In this document: piece after piece, positions 1 through 9,504 of the stretch
Layout: every line of letters starts with the position of its first letter
Numbering within the stretch: the stretch's first letter is position 1
Origin: Pseudomonas mohnii
GTDB lineage: Bacteria; Pseudomonadota; Gammaproteobacteria; Pseudomonadales; Pseudomonadaceae
Assembly: GCF_900105115.1 (NCBI RefSeq)
Contig: NZ_FNRV01000001.1
Location: forward strand, 6,265,501-6,329,500
Length of the DNA stretch: 64,000 bases
Direction of reading: 5' to 3'
The notes under the pieces: generated by a model
The model's database searches: none
Told to the model about the DNA's origin: nothing
What the model saw: only the letters and a program-made list of their open reading frames with translations
Made by a program: the position numbers and the translations under genes

Positions 1-1334
<1,334 letters not shown>

Positions 1335-1660
1335 GCTCAATGCTTCCACGGTTGCAATGCCGTGCACTGTAGAAACCGTGGCGCAAACAAAACAGGCTCA
1401 GGAAAAGTTCATTAGTGCGGATCAGATTGAAATTGACCCAGTCCCGGTTGATCCACCTCTGATACGGCTTTTAAACCAATATCTGAATCTGTAATGAAAA
1501 TCAGCGCCGGCCCATAGTGCTGCCTCCTGTAGGAGCGAGCCTGCTCGCGATGGGCGTCAACGATGACGCGGGCTGTCTGGATGCCCCCGTTGCCTGTTCG
1601 TTTTTCGCGAGCAGGCTCGCTCCTACAGGGTTTTGTGCCAAATCCTGATGAGGTAGCCAC
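1335..1660. other. Divergent intergenic region ccoN / sulfite reductase
   Basis: This 326-base divergent region must hold the promoters of both flanking genes. The only structure I can support is a REPIN in its right half. No convincing FNR/Anr or CysB-type operator was recognised. Confidence 0.5.
1526..1629. repeat. REPIN (inverted REP doublet)
   Basis: Two REP palindromes face each other: CTGTAGGAGCGAGCCTGCTC from about 1527 and its reverse complement ending at about 1628 (GAGCAGGCTCGCTCCTACAG). About 50 bases separate them. This is the typical REP doublet of Pseudomonas, mobilised in trans by RAYT transposases. Confidence 0.9.
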
Positions 1661-3334
1661 ATGTATCAGTACGACGACTATGACCGGGCGCTGGTGTTCG
1701 AACGGGTGGCGCAGTTTCGCGATCAGGTCGAACGCTTCATTGCGGGGGAACTGAGCGAGGAAGAGTTCCTGCCGCTGCGCCTGCAGAACGGCCTGTACAT
1801 GCAGAAACACGCTTACATGCTGCGCGTGGCCATCCCATACGGCACGCTGAGCGCCCGGCAGATGCGCACGCTGGCGAGCATCGCCCGCGACTACGATCGT
1901 GGTTACGGCCACTTCACCACGCGGCAGAACATGCAGTTCAACTGGATCGAACTGGCCGAAGTGCCGGACATCCTCGAACGCCTGGCCCGGGTGGAAATGC
2001 ACGCGATCCAGACGTCCGGCAACTGCGTGCGCAACATCACCACCGAAGCTTTTGCCGGGGTCGCGGCCGACGAAATGATCGACCCGCGCCCGCTGGCGGA
2101 AATCCTGCGGCAGTGGTCGACCATCAACCCGGAATTCCTGTTCCTGCCACGCAAGTTCAAGATCGCCATCTGCTCGGCCGAGCAGGATCGGGCGGCGATC
2201 ATGATGCATGACATCGGCCTCTATCTTTACCCTGGCAGCGATGGGCAAATGCTCCTACGGGTCATCGTCGGCGGGGGCTTGGGACGTACGCCGATCCTCG
2301 GCTTGCAGATCCGCGAAGGCTTGCCGTGGCAGCATTTGCTGTCCTACGTCGAGGCGGTGTTGCGGGTGTATAACCGCCATGGCCGGCGGGACAACAAGTA
2401 CAAGGCGCGGATCAAGATTCTGGTCAAGGCCCTGGGTATCGAGGCGTTCGCCCGCGAAGTCGAGGAGGAATGGGAGTACCTCAGGGACGGTCCGGCACAG
2501 CTGACCGAAGATGAATATGAGCGCGTGGCCAGTGCCTTCGTCGCGCCGCCGTACCGCGAACTGGCGGGCACCAGCCTTGATTTCGGCACGCACCTGAGCG
2601 AGCACCCGGCGTTCGCGCGTTGGGTGCAGCGCAATGTGCAGGCGCACAAGGTGCCGGGGTACGCCAGCGTGGTGCTGTCGACCAAACCCGGCAATGCCGC
2701 GCCGCCGGGCGATGTCACCAGCGAACAGATGGAGGCGGTGGCCGAATGGGCCGAGCGCTTCGGGTTCGCCGAGATCCGTATTGCCCACGAACAGAACATC
2801 GTCCTGCCGGACGTGCCCAAGGCCGATCTGTTCGCGCTCTGGCGCCTGGCGTGCGAACACAACCTGGGCAGTGCCAACGTCGGCTTGTTGACCGACATCA
2901 TCGCCTGTCCCGGTGGCGATTTCTGCGCACTGGCCAACGCCAAGTCGATCCCCATCGCCCAAGCCATCCAGGCGCGTTTCGACGACCTCGACTACCTGCA
3001 CGACCTCGGTGATATCAGCCTCAATATCTCGGGCTGCATGAACGCCTGCGGGCACCATCACATCGGTAATATCGGCATCCTGGGGGTCGATAAGAACGGC
3101 AGCGAGTGGTACCAGATCACCCTCGGCGGCGCCCAGGGCAAAAACAGTGCGCTGGGCAAGGTCATCGGGCCATCCTTCAGCGCTGCCGAAGTGCCCGCGG
3201 TGATCGAGCAGATCATCGACACCTTCGTGCGTTATCGCGAGAGCGAGGAAGTGTTCGTCGATACCTTTCAGCGCATCGGCCTGGAACCCTTCAAAGAGGC
3301 GGTTTATCCGAAAGTGCTGGAGGTGTCGGCATGA
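1661..3334 (+). CDS. cysI: Nitrite/sulfite reductase haemoprotein (CysI type)
   Basis: Siroheme/[4Fe-4S] reductase that carries out the six-electron reduction of sulfite to sulfide in assimilatory sulfate reduction, cytoplasmic; 557 aa. Two ferredoxin-like half domains precede the siroheme domains. The cluster ligands are visible as CPGGDFC (Cys-x5-Cys, about residue 417) and GCMNAC (Cys-x3-Cys, about residue 461), and SGNCVRNIT matches the siroheme-binding part. The ATG at 1661 has a GAGGT ribosome site upstream. The stop overlaps the start of the DUF934 gene by 4 bases (ATGA), so the two are translationally coupled, the usual pseudomonad arrangement. Nitrite reduction cannot be excluded from sequence, but the DUF934 partner favours sulfite. 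Confidence 0.92.
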   Translation: MYQYDDYDRALVFERVAQFRDQVERFIAGELSEEEFLPLRLQNGLYMQKHAYMLRVAIPYGTLSARQMRTLASIARDYDRGYGHFTTRQNMQFNWIELAEVPDILERLARVEMHAIQTSGNCVRNITTEAFAGVAADEMIDPRPLAEILRQWSTINPEFLFLPRKFKIAICSAEQDRAAIMMHDIGLYLYPGSDGQMLLRVIVGGGLGRTPILGLQIREGLPWQHLLSYVEAVLRVYNRHGRRDNKYKARIKILVKALGIEAFAREVEEEWEYLRDGPAQLTEDEYERVASAFVAPPYRELAGTSLDFGTHLSEHPAFARWVQRNVQAHKVPGYASVVLSTKPGNAAPPGDVTSEQMEAVAEWAERFGFAEIRIAHEQNIVLPDVPKADLFALWRLACEHNLGSANVGLLTDIIACPGGDFCALANAKSIPIAQAIQARFDDLDYLHDLGDISLNISGCMNACGHHHIGNIGILGVDKNGSEWYQITLGGAQGKNSALGKVIGPSFSAAEVPAVIEQIIDTFVRYRESEEVFVDTFQRIGLEPFKEAVYPKVLEVSA

Positions 3335-3810
3335 ACAATCTGTTGCGTCTGCAAGAGGGCGCGGCGCGGCTGATCGAGGACGATCCATGGACGCTGGTCC
3401 GGGACCTGCAGGCGCCATTGCCGGCGGGCAAGCTGATCCTGCCATTGGCCCGTTGGCTGGAAAACCCGCGGCAACACGCGCTGTGGCTGGGGCCAGACGA
3501 TGACGTGGAGGGCCTCACGCCGTGGTTGCCTGAGTTGCCGCTGATCGCCGTGGACTTTCCGAATTTTCGCGATGGTCGCGGCTACAGCCAGGCGTACTTG
3601 CTGCGCACTCGATTGGGCTGGACGGGCGAGTTGCGTGCCATCGGTGACGTGCTTCGCGACCAGCTCAGCCACATGCGCCAATGCGGCTTCGACAGCTTTG
3701 CGGTGCGGGCGGATAAATCCGCCGAGGATGCATTGAAAGGATTGGCCGGCATGAGCGTGCTGTACGGACGCTCGGTGATAGAGCCGCGTCCGTTGTTTCG
3801 GCGGCGTTGA
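3331..3810 (+). CDS. DUF934 family protein, sulfite-reduction partner
   Basis: A 159-aa cytoplasmic protein of the DUF934 family, commonly annotated as an oxidoreductase probably involved in sulfite reduction. The start is chosen at the ATG that overlaps the sulfite reductase stop (ATGA); an upstream in-frame extension lies wholly inside that gene and is not needed. The conserved core reads VDFPNFRDGRGYSQAYLLR followed by GELRAIGDVLRDQLSHM. Members of the family are almost always encoded directly after cysI, and their exact biochemical role is unsettled. No membrane segment or metal motif is visible. Confidence 0.88.
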   Translation: MNNLLRLQEGAARLIEDDPWTLVRDLQAPLPAGKLILPLARWLENPRQHALWLGPDDDVEGLTPWLPELPLIAVDFPNFRDGRGYSQAYLLRTRLGWTGELRAIGDVLRDQLSHMRQCGFDSFAVRADKSAEDALKGLAGMSVLYGRSVIEPRPLFRRR

Positions 3811-3823
3811 TGCCAAACCTGTG

Positions 3824-3890
3824 GGCGCGGTCTGACATTCAACATCAGTGTTGTCTGAACTGGCCTCATCGCGAGCAAGCTCCCACAGGT
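3824..3890. repeat. REP pair downstream of DUF934 gene
   Basis: ACCTGTGGGCGCGG near 3822-3835 faces CATCGCGAGCAAGCTCCCAC near 3868-3887. This is a degenerate inverted REP pair between convergent genes, where it may help end transcripts. Confidence 0.65.
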
Positions 3891-3958
3891 TGATCATTGG
3901 CCGTGATTACTTGACCCGTTCAGCTTGCCCGCGAAGGGGCCTCTGGATCAGCCCCCAA

Positions 3959-6325
3959 TCACTTCAACGCCGGATCGCCCATGTTCATTTTCTTCCAACC
4001 CTGCAACAGCACCTGCGCCTTGGGTCCATGGCCGCTATCCAGGTAGTACTGGATCAACGCCAAGCGCGCATTGCGGTTGGCCGGCTGCACGTTCAGCAGC
4101 CGTTCCAGTTCTGCGCACGCCTCATCGACTTTGCCGCTGTCGTGCAGTGCCACGGCCAGCACATAGCCAAACTGCGCACTCTGCGGTTCCAGTTGCGCGG
4201 CCTTGCGCAGGAACGGCATGGCCTGGGCGGACTGGCCGGCGCGCACCAGCGACAAACCCTGGGTATGTTGCAGCAGGGCGGCGTCCGGGTGCTCTTTCAG
4301 GCTCTGCGCCAAGAGCGCCTGTGCTTCCTGACGGCGGCCTTTGGCCTCCAGCCATTGCACCAGCGTCACCAGGGCCGGGTAGAAGCCCGGATCACGCTTG
4401 AGCGCTGTTCGCAGTAAGCCCTCGACCTCGTCACTGCGTCCGCTGGCCTGATACAGCATGGCCAGGTTGAGGTTGGATTCCGCACGCTCGGCGAGGCTCT
4501 TCTGCACGTTTTCGTACTCGGCGATGGCGGCCTCCCAACTGGCCAGGGCGTTGCCCAGACCGCTGTTTGCCACGCTGAGCAAGTCCCGGGCTGCGGCAAT
4601 GCGCACGGCTTTCACCGGATCGCCGAGCAACGGCGACAGCAGTGCAGCGCGTTCCTCGGGCGGCAGGAGCGCACTGATGGCGTGGACCGCGCTTTCACGC
4701 ACTTGCGGGGCTGGATGGCTCAGGTCATTGGTCGCCAGTTTCAACGTCTGCTTGCTTGGATACAGCGGCAACTCGGCGAGCAGGGTCGCCCGTTGAATCG
4801 CCGGCAAGTTGCTGCGTTGCAGTTGCTCGTAGAGTGCCTGCGCCGCGCCCGGCTGGCCGTTGCGAATCAGCCACAGGCTTTCGTCGTAGCGAGGGGGCTG
4901 GACGGGGCTGGCGTTGGCGGTGTTCCACAGCTTGAACTGCTCGGTGACCTTTTCACCCGCCTTGCCCTGGTGGCAGGTCAGGCAGGCGTCCGGTGTGCCG
5001 AGTCTTGCCGCACGCTCAGGGTTGGGAATGCTGAAGCTGTGGTCATGCCTGAAGTCGTTGCCCATGTAGAACTTGCCGGGCATGTGGCAATCCACGCACT
5101 GCGATCCCGGTTGGCCCATGGTGTGGCGGGTGTGTTCGATGGAGTCGTAGTTCTTCGCTTGCAGGCCCTTGCCATCGACGGTTTGCACCGCCGTCTTGCC
5201 GGCGCTGTTGTGACATTGCAGGCAGACACCGTTACCCGGCGCCTTGAGCTCGGTGCTGTGGGGGTTGTGGCAATTGCTGCAGCGCACTCCCTTGTCGAAC
5301 ATCTTGCTCTGGGCGAACGAACCGTGTTCGAACACTTCGTCCTTGATCTTGCCGTCCAAGGCATACAACTCGCGGGTCAGGGGGCTCGGCAGGTAGTCAT
5401 CCATCAGGCGCTTGCCAACGGTATAACCGTCGTCCAAGGGCGCGCGGCGCGAGTGGCATCGGGCGCAGGTTTCGATTTCGACGGTGGCGTTCTTGTCCTT
5501 GAGATCGACGGCGAAACCGGCGTGGATCAAGTCGGTCTTCTTCGCGGTCCACTCCAGATGGTTCGAGGCCGGGCCGTGGCAAGCCTGGCAGCCGACCCCG
5601 AGGCTGTTCCACTGACTGTCGAAGGTGTTTTTCGCCGCATCGAAATTACGCTTGAAACCGGTGGTGTGGCACTCGATGCACATGAAGTTGGCGTTCTGGC
5701 TCGGTTTGCTCCAGTGCAGCGGGTCCTTGAAGGTCACGCCCTGGCCCGGATAGAGATGAAACCAGCGGTGCTTCTCGGTATCCCAGGCCACGCCCAGGGC
5801 TTGCAGTCGACCTTCGCCGACCTCGATCAAGTACTGCTGCAAGGGGGCAATGCCGAAGGTGTAGGCCACCTTGAAGTCGGCGTTCTTGCCATCGCTGCCG
5901 GGGGTGTTGACCCAAAAGCCGTCGTCCTTGCGCGAAAAGCGGGTGGTTTCGTTTTCCGCCTTGAAGGTGACGTTGTTGAAGTCGCCGAGCAGGGTGTCGG
6001 CATTGGCCGGTTGCATCGCCAATTGGTGATGGGAGCCTTGCCAGTCCTTGACCTGCGCACTGTGGCAGCCCTGGCATTGTTGCTCATCGACCATCTTGGC
6101 CGGCGCCAGGGCAACGGGTTGCGGTTGTGTTTTGGCCGGTTCAGCCGTGGCCTTGCTGACCGGTGCATAGGTCATGGGTACCGGATGGCTGCCGAACAGA
6201 AACCAGCCGATGCCCGCGACCGCCAGCAGCAAAACGCCGATGGTGACGGGAAACAGGTAGCGATTGATCAGGGGCGGTTGCGAATCAGGGGTTGCGGTTG
6301 CTGCATTATTTTTATGTTTCGGCAT
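3959..6325 (-). CDS. Membrane-anchored eight-haem cytochrome c with HEAT-like and TPR C-terminus
   Basis: A 788-aa exported multihaem cytochrome c. The start is the ATG at 6325 (MPKHKNNAAT), with AGGGAAG 8 bases upstream; the longer frame from 6460 lacks support. After a cytoplasmic stub, one transmembrane helix (about residues 28-47) anchors it with the rest in the periplasm. Eight CxxCH motifs are visible in order: CQGCH, CIECH, CQACH, CARCH, CSNCH, CLQCH, CVDCH, CLTCH, spread over about residues 80-470. A HEAT-like stretch and several TPR units fill the last 300 residues. The haem part resembles the cytochrome c554 / multihaem nitrite-reductase-like superfamily; TPRs usually dock partners. 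Substrate and electron donor are unknown. The HAD phosphatase gene lies upstream on the same strand, 237 bases away. Confidence 0.87.
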   Translation of the reverse strand: MPKHKNNAATATPDSQPPLINRYLFPVTIGVLLLAVAGIGWFLFGSHPVPMTYAPVSKATAEPAKTQPQPVALAPAKMVDEQQCQGCHSAQVKDWQGSHHQLAMQPANADTLLGDFNNVTFKAENETTRFSRKDDGFWVNTPGSDGKNADFKVAYTFGIAPLQQYLIEVGEGRLQALGVAWDTEKHRWFHLYPGQGVTFKDPLHWSKPSQNANFMCIECHTTGFKRNFDAAKNTFDSQWNSLGVGCQACHGPASNHLEWTAKKTDLIHAGFAVDLKDKNATVEIETCARCHSRRAPLDDGYTVGKRLMDDYLPSPLTRELYALDGKIKDEVFEHGSFAQSKMFDKGVRCSNCHNPHSTELKAPGNGVCLQCHNSAGKTAVQTVDGKGLQAKNYDSIEHTRHTMGQPGSQCVDCHMPGKFYMGNDFRHDHSFSIPNPERAARLGTPDACLTCHQGKAGEKVTEQFKLWNTANASPVQPPRYDESLWLIRNGQPGAAQALYEQLQRSNLPAIQRATLLAELPLYPSKQTLKLATNDLSHPAPQVRESAVHAISALLPPEERAALLSPLLGDPVKAVRIAAARDLLSVANSGLGNALASWEAAIAEYENVQKSLAERAESNLNLAMLYQASGRSDEVEGLLRTALKRDPGFYPALVTLVQWLEAKGRRQEAQALLAQSLKEHPDAALLQHTQGLSLVRAGQSAQAMPFLRKAAQLEPQSAQFGYVLAVALHDSGKVDEACAELERLLNVQPANRNARLALIQYYLDSGHGPKAQVLLQGWKKMNMGDPALK

Positions 6326-6510
6326 TGCGACTTCCCTGGTCCAGGTACGTTTGCCGTCAGGCGCACGTTCAGCTCGATGCAGCTTTGCCGGATGACCGGC
6401 GTCTGTCAAATGACGCTTGTGATCGGTTATGCAGCTTTGGCGCGCCCAGGTCGTAGGCAATGGAAAACTGCATAGGGTGCTGCTGGCAGGTGTTCATTCT
6501 TCGATGGGGC

Positions 6511-6535
6511 GGCATAGTCCATGTCTGACTATGCC
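6511..6535. repeat. Perfect 9-bp inverted repeat (hairpin)
   Basis: GGCATAGTC and GACTATGCC flank a 7-base loop between the HAD and cytochrome genes. There is no U-tract on the minus strand after it, so a terminator role is possible but unproven. Confidence 0.5.
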
Positions 6536-6561
6536 TTGTTGAACACCTCAGCCGGGTTGAT

Positions 6562-7590
6562 CTATTGCGTTTGCTCTGTTGTGGCGGCATCGAACGGGTA
6601 GATCCGACGCCATTCGGTAGCCATGTCGACCACCGTCCAGCCACGTTTGTTGGCTTCGTCAAGGGCCTTGTCCAGGCGGCCGATCTGCGACTCACGGTCA
6701 TAGGCCCACTCGCGCTTGGCGTCGGTGTGATGCACCAGGCCCATGAAGCGTTTGCCCGGCCCGGCGGCGGTCCACTGCAACATCTGCAGGTCGCCGTCGG
6801 AGTTGCCGAACGCCAGAATCGGCCGCTTGCCGATGACCGCGTCGATGCTTTCCGGTTTGCCCGGGCCGTCGTCGTTATGGGCCAGTTTTGGCGTACGCAG
6901 GATCGACGCCTGGCCATCCTTGTATTGAAACGCGGTGACGAAGGTGGTGCCGATCACTTGCTCGGGCGGAATGCCATAGACTTTCTCGGCGAAGGCGCGC
7001 ATGAAAGCGGTATCGCCACCAGAGACGATGTAGGTCTTGAAGTCTTCGCTACGCAGGTAGTCGAGCATTTCCAGCATCGGCTGGAAGATCATCTCGGTGT
7101 AGGGCTTGCCGGTTTTCGGATGGCGCGCCTGGCTGAGCCAGGTCTTGGCGTAGTCGTCGAAGGCCTCGGTGGTCATGCCGGTGTGGGTCGCACCGAAGAT
7201 CTTCATCATGCCGTCCAGGCCGGTGGCCGCCAGCGCCTTGTGATCGTTTTCCAGCACCGCCTTGAACGGCTGGGTGGTTTTCCACTCCGGGTGTTGTGGC
7301 GCGGTGCGCTTGACCTCTTCGAGGGCAAACAGCAGCTCGAAGTACATCGGCTGCTCGCTCCACAAGGTGCCGTCGTTATCGAACACGGCAATGCGGTCCT
7401 CGGGTTTGACGAAGTCCTTGCTGCCTTGATCGGTCACCGCCTGCACGAACTCGATGATGTTCTTTTTCGCTGGGCCGTCGTTCCAGGAGGGCAGTGGTTC
7501 GGCGGCCTGAGCCAGCAGTGGCAGGCTTAAAGCCAAGGCTAATAGCAGCTTCAACCCGTGAAAGTGGCGGTGGCTGATCGGGTTCGTCAT
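6562..7590 (-). CDS. Exported HAD-family phosphatase
   Basis: A 342-aa haloacid-dehalogenase-superfamily hydrolase, probably a periplasmic phosphomonoesterase. The start is the ATG at 7590 (MTNPISHRHFHG), with AAGGAA upstream; a Sec signal peptide follows (LLLALALSLPLLAQAA, cleaved near residue 26). HAD motif I is FDNDGTLW (both Asp present, in the DxDGT form), motif II is IVSGGD, and the late acidic motif is AFGNSDGDLQML. The substrate is not evident; relatives are annotated as nonspecific acid phosphatases or phosphoserine-phosphatase-like. It is followed on the same strand by the multihaem cytochrome, but a hairpin lies between them, so one operon is possible rather than shown. Confidence 0.85.
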   Translation of the reverse strand: MTNPISHRHFHGLKLLLALALSLPLLAQAAEPLPSWNDGPAKKNIIEFVQAVTDQGSKDFVKPEDRIAVFDNDGTLWSEQPMYFELLFALEEVKRTAPQHPEWKTTQPFKAVLENDHKALAATGLDGMMKIFGATHTGMTTEAFDDYAKTWLSQARHPKTGKPYTEMIFQPMLEMLDYLRSEDFKTYIVSGGDTAFMRAFAEKVYGIPPEQVIGTTFVTAFQYKDGQASILRTPKLAHNDDGPGKPESIDAVIGKRPILAFGNSDGDLQMLQWTAAGPGKRFMGLVHHTDAKREWAYDRESQIGRLDKALDEANKRGWTVVDMATEWRRIYPFDAATTEQTQ

Positions 7591-7981
7591 GGGCGTTCCT
7601 TCGAGTGAACCGGATTGAGTGTTTGCAGTCCGGGAACGGCAGCTCATTTGCTGCGTTCGGCCTGACTATGGAGCGTAGTCAAGGATTCCCTGCTTGGGGT
7701 GCGGAGCTTGATCGTTAGTCGCTCCAGGTGACTTGTATAGACAACGGGGTATTTGACGGCCGTTTCGACGTGAGTGTAGGGGCTGAATCGACGAAACCTG
7801 CCGTCTGCGTGAAGTCAAAAGGTGGGTTTCAAGGATCTGTGGTGAGAGGGCTTGCTCCCGTTAGGCGGCGGAGCGGCCCCCCAACGCGGTAGACGCGATT
7901 TATCGAGAAAAAGGTTCGACAATTCCGGAGGCGCCCGCGCCCCCGACAGGCAATCACCTCGTCACAAAGGGTCAGAGGTGA
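7591..7981. other. Intergenic region left of the bacteriocin island
   Basis: No complete gene is visible in this stretch. It holds the promoter side of the HAD gene, a REP-type palindrome (7837-7881) and an 8-bp inverted repeat (ATCACCTC at 7953, GAGGTGAT at 7975). It marks the boundary between core genes and the accessory island. Confidence 0.5.
7837..7881. repeat. REP-type palindrome (GTGGCGAGGG... class, degenerate)
   Basis: CTGTGGTGAGAGGGCTTGCT followed by a CGGCGGAGCGGCCCC half. It resembles the second common Pseudomonas repeat class (GTGGCGAGGGAGCTTGCTCC) with several changes. Confidence 0.55.
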
Positions 7982-8140
7982 TCAGCGCGGAACAAGATTA
8001 TCCAGCACCCGGTTAACAGCCAGTTCTCTCAGTATGATCGACTGTTGAATACCCAGCAGCGTATTGCTCTGGGACCCCTTCAGATACCTCGCGAAGTCAC
8101 TGGCAGTGCCGAGGGTTGGATTGGCGTCGTACCTGCGGGT
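7982..8140 (-). pseudogene. Possible 3' remnant of an unidentified minus-strand gene
   Basis: On the minus strand an open frame without a start runs 52 codons to a TGA at 7982-7984. It reads like a genuine protein tail (YDANPTLGTASDFARYLKG, then SIILRELAVNRVLDNLVPR). An inverted repeat begins right at its stop, as expected after a gene end. The upstream frame stops exactly where the bacteriocin-like sequence begins on the other strand, so this looks like a gene cut by the island junction. I do not recognise the family. The overlapping plus-strand frame competes with it, so coding status is uncertain. Confidence 0.3.
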
Positions 8141-8729
8141 TTATCCCGGCAGCCCGACCATCCCCGTCCTACCGCCAATCGAGACGTTTCCGGCTGTTGA
8201 TGCAGCGGAGATTGGTGCGAGTATTTCCGGGTTTCCAGGGGACGGGAACTTACCTTCGCCCGGCTTGGTTTTTGTTGGCCCGCCGGTTGAACCGCTGGAG
8301 GTCGGCCCCTATAACGAACTTAGTGGTCGGAGCAGGGGAGATGGGTTGGATATTGATCATATTCCTTCGCGGAGGGCGTTGGAGGAGTACCTTTTAGAAA
8401 ACTTTGCCGATATGACACCGCGTGAACGTCGGGGTTATGTAGAGCGAGCTCCAAGCATCGCGATACCTGCTGAGGTGCACAGAAAATACAGTGAAACCTA
8501 TGGTGGGCGTAATACCACGCGGAAATGGTCTCAAGATGTATCTGATCTGAAGCAAGCAGTGAACCAGAATTTTGATGCAATCAAGCCAGGGTTACTTGAC
8601 TCTGGACTCGACGAAGGCAACATCGAGATTGGGCGCGAGAGGTTACATGCTCTTCACAAACAACAGGGGGGTACTAATGGATGCGGTAAAAGTAATGGAG
8701 CTGATAGCAGGAGTTGGTCGAACGTATAA
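8064..8729 (+). CDS. Truncated S-type bacteriocin, C-terminal nuclease-like toxin domain
   Basis: An open frame of 221 codons beginning only at a TTG, without a receptor-binding or translocation domain. Credible bacteriocin sequence starts at about codon 26 (VYPGSPTIPVLPPIETFPA, a Pro-rich linker), so the real gene is 5'-truncated. The toxin part carries GLDIDHIPSRRALEEYLL and ERAPSIAIPAEVHRKYSETY; the DHIPS core followed by an Ala-Ile-Pro-x-x-Val-His element recurs in polymorphic-toxin and pyocin C-terminal domains and is likely nuclease-type, but the activity is inferred. The immunity gene overlaps its 3' end by 53 bases. Codon use is more AT-rich than in the flanking genes, which fits horizontal gain. 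Without its N-terminus it should not be released or imported. Confidence 0.55.
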   Translation: MLWDPFRYLAKSLAVPRVGLASYLRVYPGSPTIPVLPPIETFPAVDAAEIGASISGFPGDGNLPSPGLVFVGPPVEPLEVGPYNELSGRSRGDGLDIDHIPSRRALEEYLLENFADMTPRERRGYVERAPSIAIPAEVHRKYSETYGGRNTTRKWSQDVSDLKQAVNQNFDAIKPGLLDSGLDEGNIEIGRERLHALHKQQGGTNGCGKSNGADSRSWSNV

Positions 8730-9153
8730 GTCGTTGCTGGCAAGCGGAATCATTCCTGCCAAATCTCTTGTTGAACTCTATCCTGGGTGCGATCGGCTGG
8801 ATCTTGAGGTCGAAGATGGCGTAGAGCTGACGTTTTGGTATGAAACTAAAGTGTTGGATAGTTTATTTTTTACTTTGATGGAAACAATGCCTGCTACGGT
8901 GAAATATAAAGGCGACCTTCCTGCTCCCTACAGAATGGCCATGACCCAGTCCGATGTGCATGCGCTCTTCGGTCAACCAATGGAATCAAGAGGTCCAATC
9001 AAAATGCCAGAACCTATGGGCCAAACAGGTGGATGGGAATCCTATCTGCTGGATCCTGTTGTTTATCCAGGCAAGAAGGTCGTATTTCAATATACAGCGG
9101 CAATGGAAGTTAAAACTTTGGTCTTTGCATTGATCGATAAAGGTCATGATTAA
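8677..9153 (+). CDS. DUF6392-type bacteriocin immunity protein
   Basis: A 158-aa cytoplasmic protein that probably neutralises the toxin encoded just upstream. The start is the ATG at 8677 (MDAVKVMELIAGVGRTY), chosen because a GGGGGG tract lies 6-11 bases upstream; the longer frame from 8572 lies inside the toxin gene. It contains YPGCDRLDLEVEDGVEL, KGDLPAPYRMAMTQSDVH and MGQTGGWESYLLDP, which match the DUF6392 family often found behind S-type pyocins. The 53-base overlap with the toxin indicates coupled expression. It looks intact even though the toxin is truncated, so it may persist as an orphan immunity gene. Assignment to a defined pyocin type is from memory of the family. Confidence 0.7.
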   Translation: MDAVKVMELIAGVGRTYKSLLASGIIPAKSLVELYPGCDRLDLEVEDGVELTFWYETKVLDSLFFTLMETMPATVKYKGDLPAPYRMAMTQSDVHALFGQPMESRGPIKMPEPMGQTGGWESYLLDPVVYPGKKVVFQYTAAMEVKTLVFALIDKGHD

Positions 9154-9247
9154 AAATCTTGCTGTAACGGCTGAGCTTTGTGGGCGGTTTTTCAGGGTTG
9201 TAAATTGCGAGCTTGATAAGTATAAGTTCGCCAAAATATAACGTTGT

Positions 9248-9376
9248 TTTCCGTGTCCGGCTATTTCGATTCTGCCGCTAATCGAGATGATTGCGGCTGT
9301 TGATAAGGAGGAGAATGGTGTTGGTGTTTCAGGTTTGTGGTTTTTTGAGCGCGCTTCATTATCGGAAAGAAATTGA
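9248..9376 (+). pseudogene. Decayed copy of the bacteriocin linker region
   Basis: Reads FPCPAISILPLIEMIAAVD, which aligns with YPGSPTIPVLPPIETFPAVD of the truncated toxin, including at the DNA level (CCGCTAATCGAGA against CCGCCAATCGAGA). The frame ends at a TGA at 9374. It is a non-functional relic of a second bacteriocin copy. Confidence 0.55.
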
Positions 9377-9388
9377 GTGCGAATTAAA

Positions 9389-9493
9389 GTCGAAACTCGC
9401 CATTTCGTAGAGGTAGCCCAGCGAAGCGGAGTTTTCGTAACGGAAAATTTGATTGTAATGATGTCAAGGCAGTACGTTGATTTTCATGGATAA
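9389..9493 (+). pseudogene. Degenerate HNH DNase-domain tail (copy A)
   Basis: VETRHFVEVAQRSGVFVTEN then LIVMMSRQYVDFHG-stop aligns with the intact third copy (FELHHQIEISKDGAVYDLDN, then LLVMTPKHHIKLHKG). One of the paired His and the middle His of the HNH motif are lost; the Asn and last His remain. It ends 11 bases before the first immunity gene, the position a DNase domain should hold. Confidence 0.55.
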
Positions 9494-9504
9494 GGAAATT
9501 AATC

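Noticed and set aside
1335..1525. Search for an Anr/FNR box in front of ccoN
   Set aside because: TTGATCCACCTCTGAT has only one good half site; it does not meet TTGAT-N4-ATCAA.
4682..6475. 597-codon plus-strand frame opposite the multihaem cytochrome
   Set aside because: Antisense shadow; the minus strand carries eight CxxCH motifs, a membrane anchor and a ribosome site.
8064..8140. Reading the first 25 codons of the plus-strand toxin frame as bacteriocin sequence
   Set aside because: They start at a TTG, show no bacteriocin motif, and overlap a minus-strand frame that reads more like a protein tail; real similarity begins near 8139.
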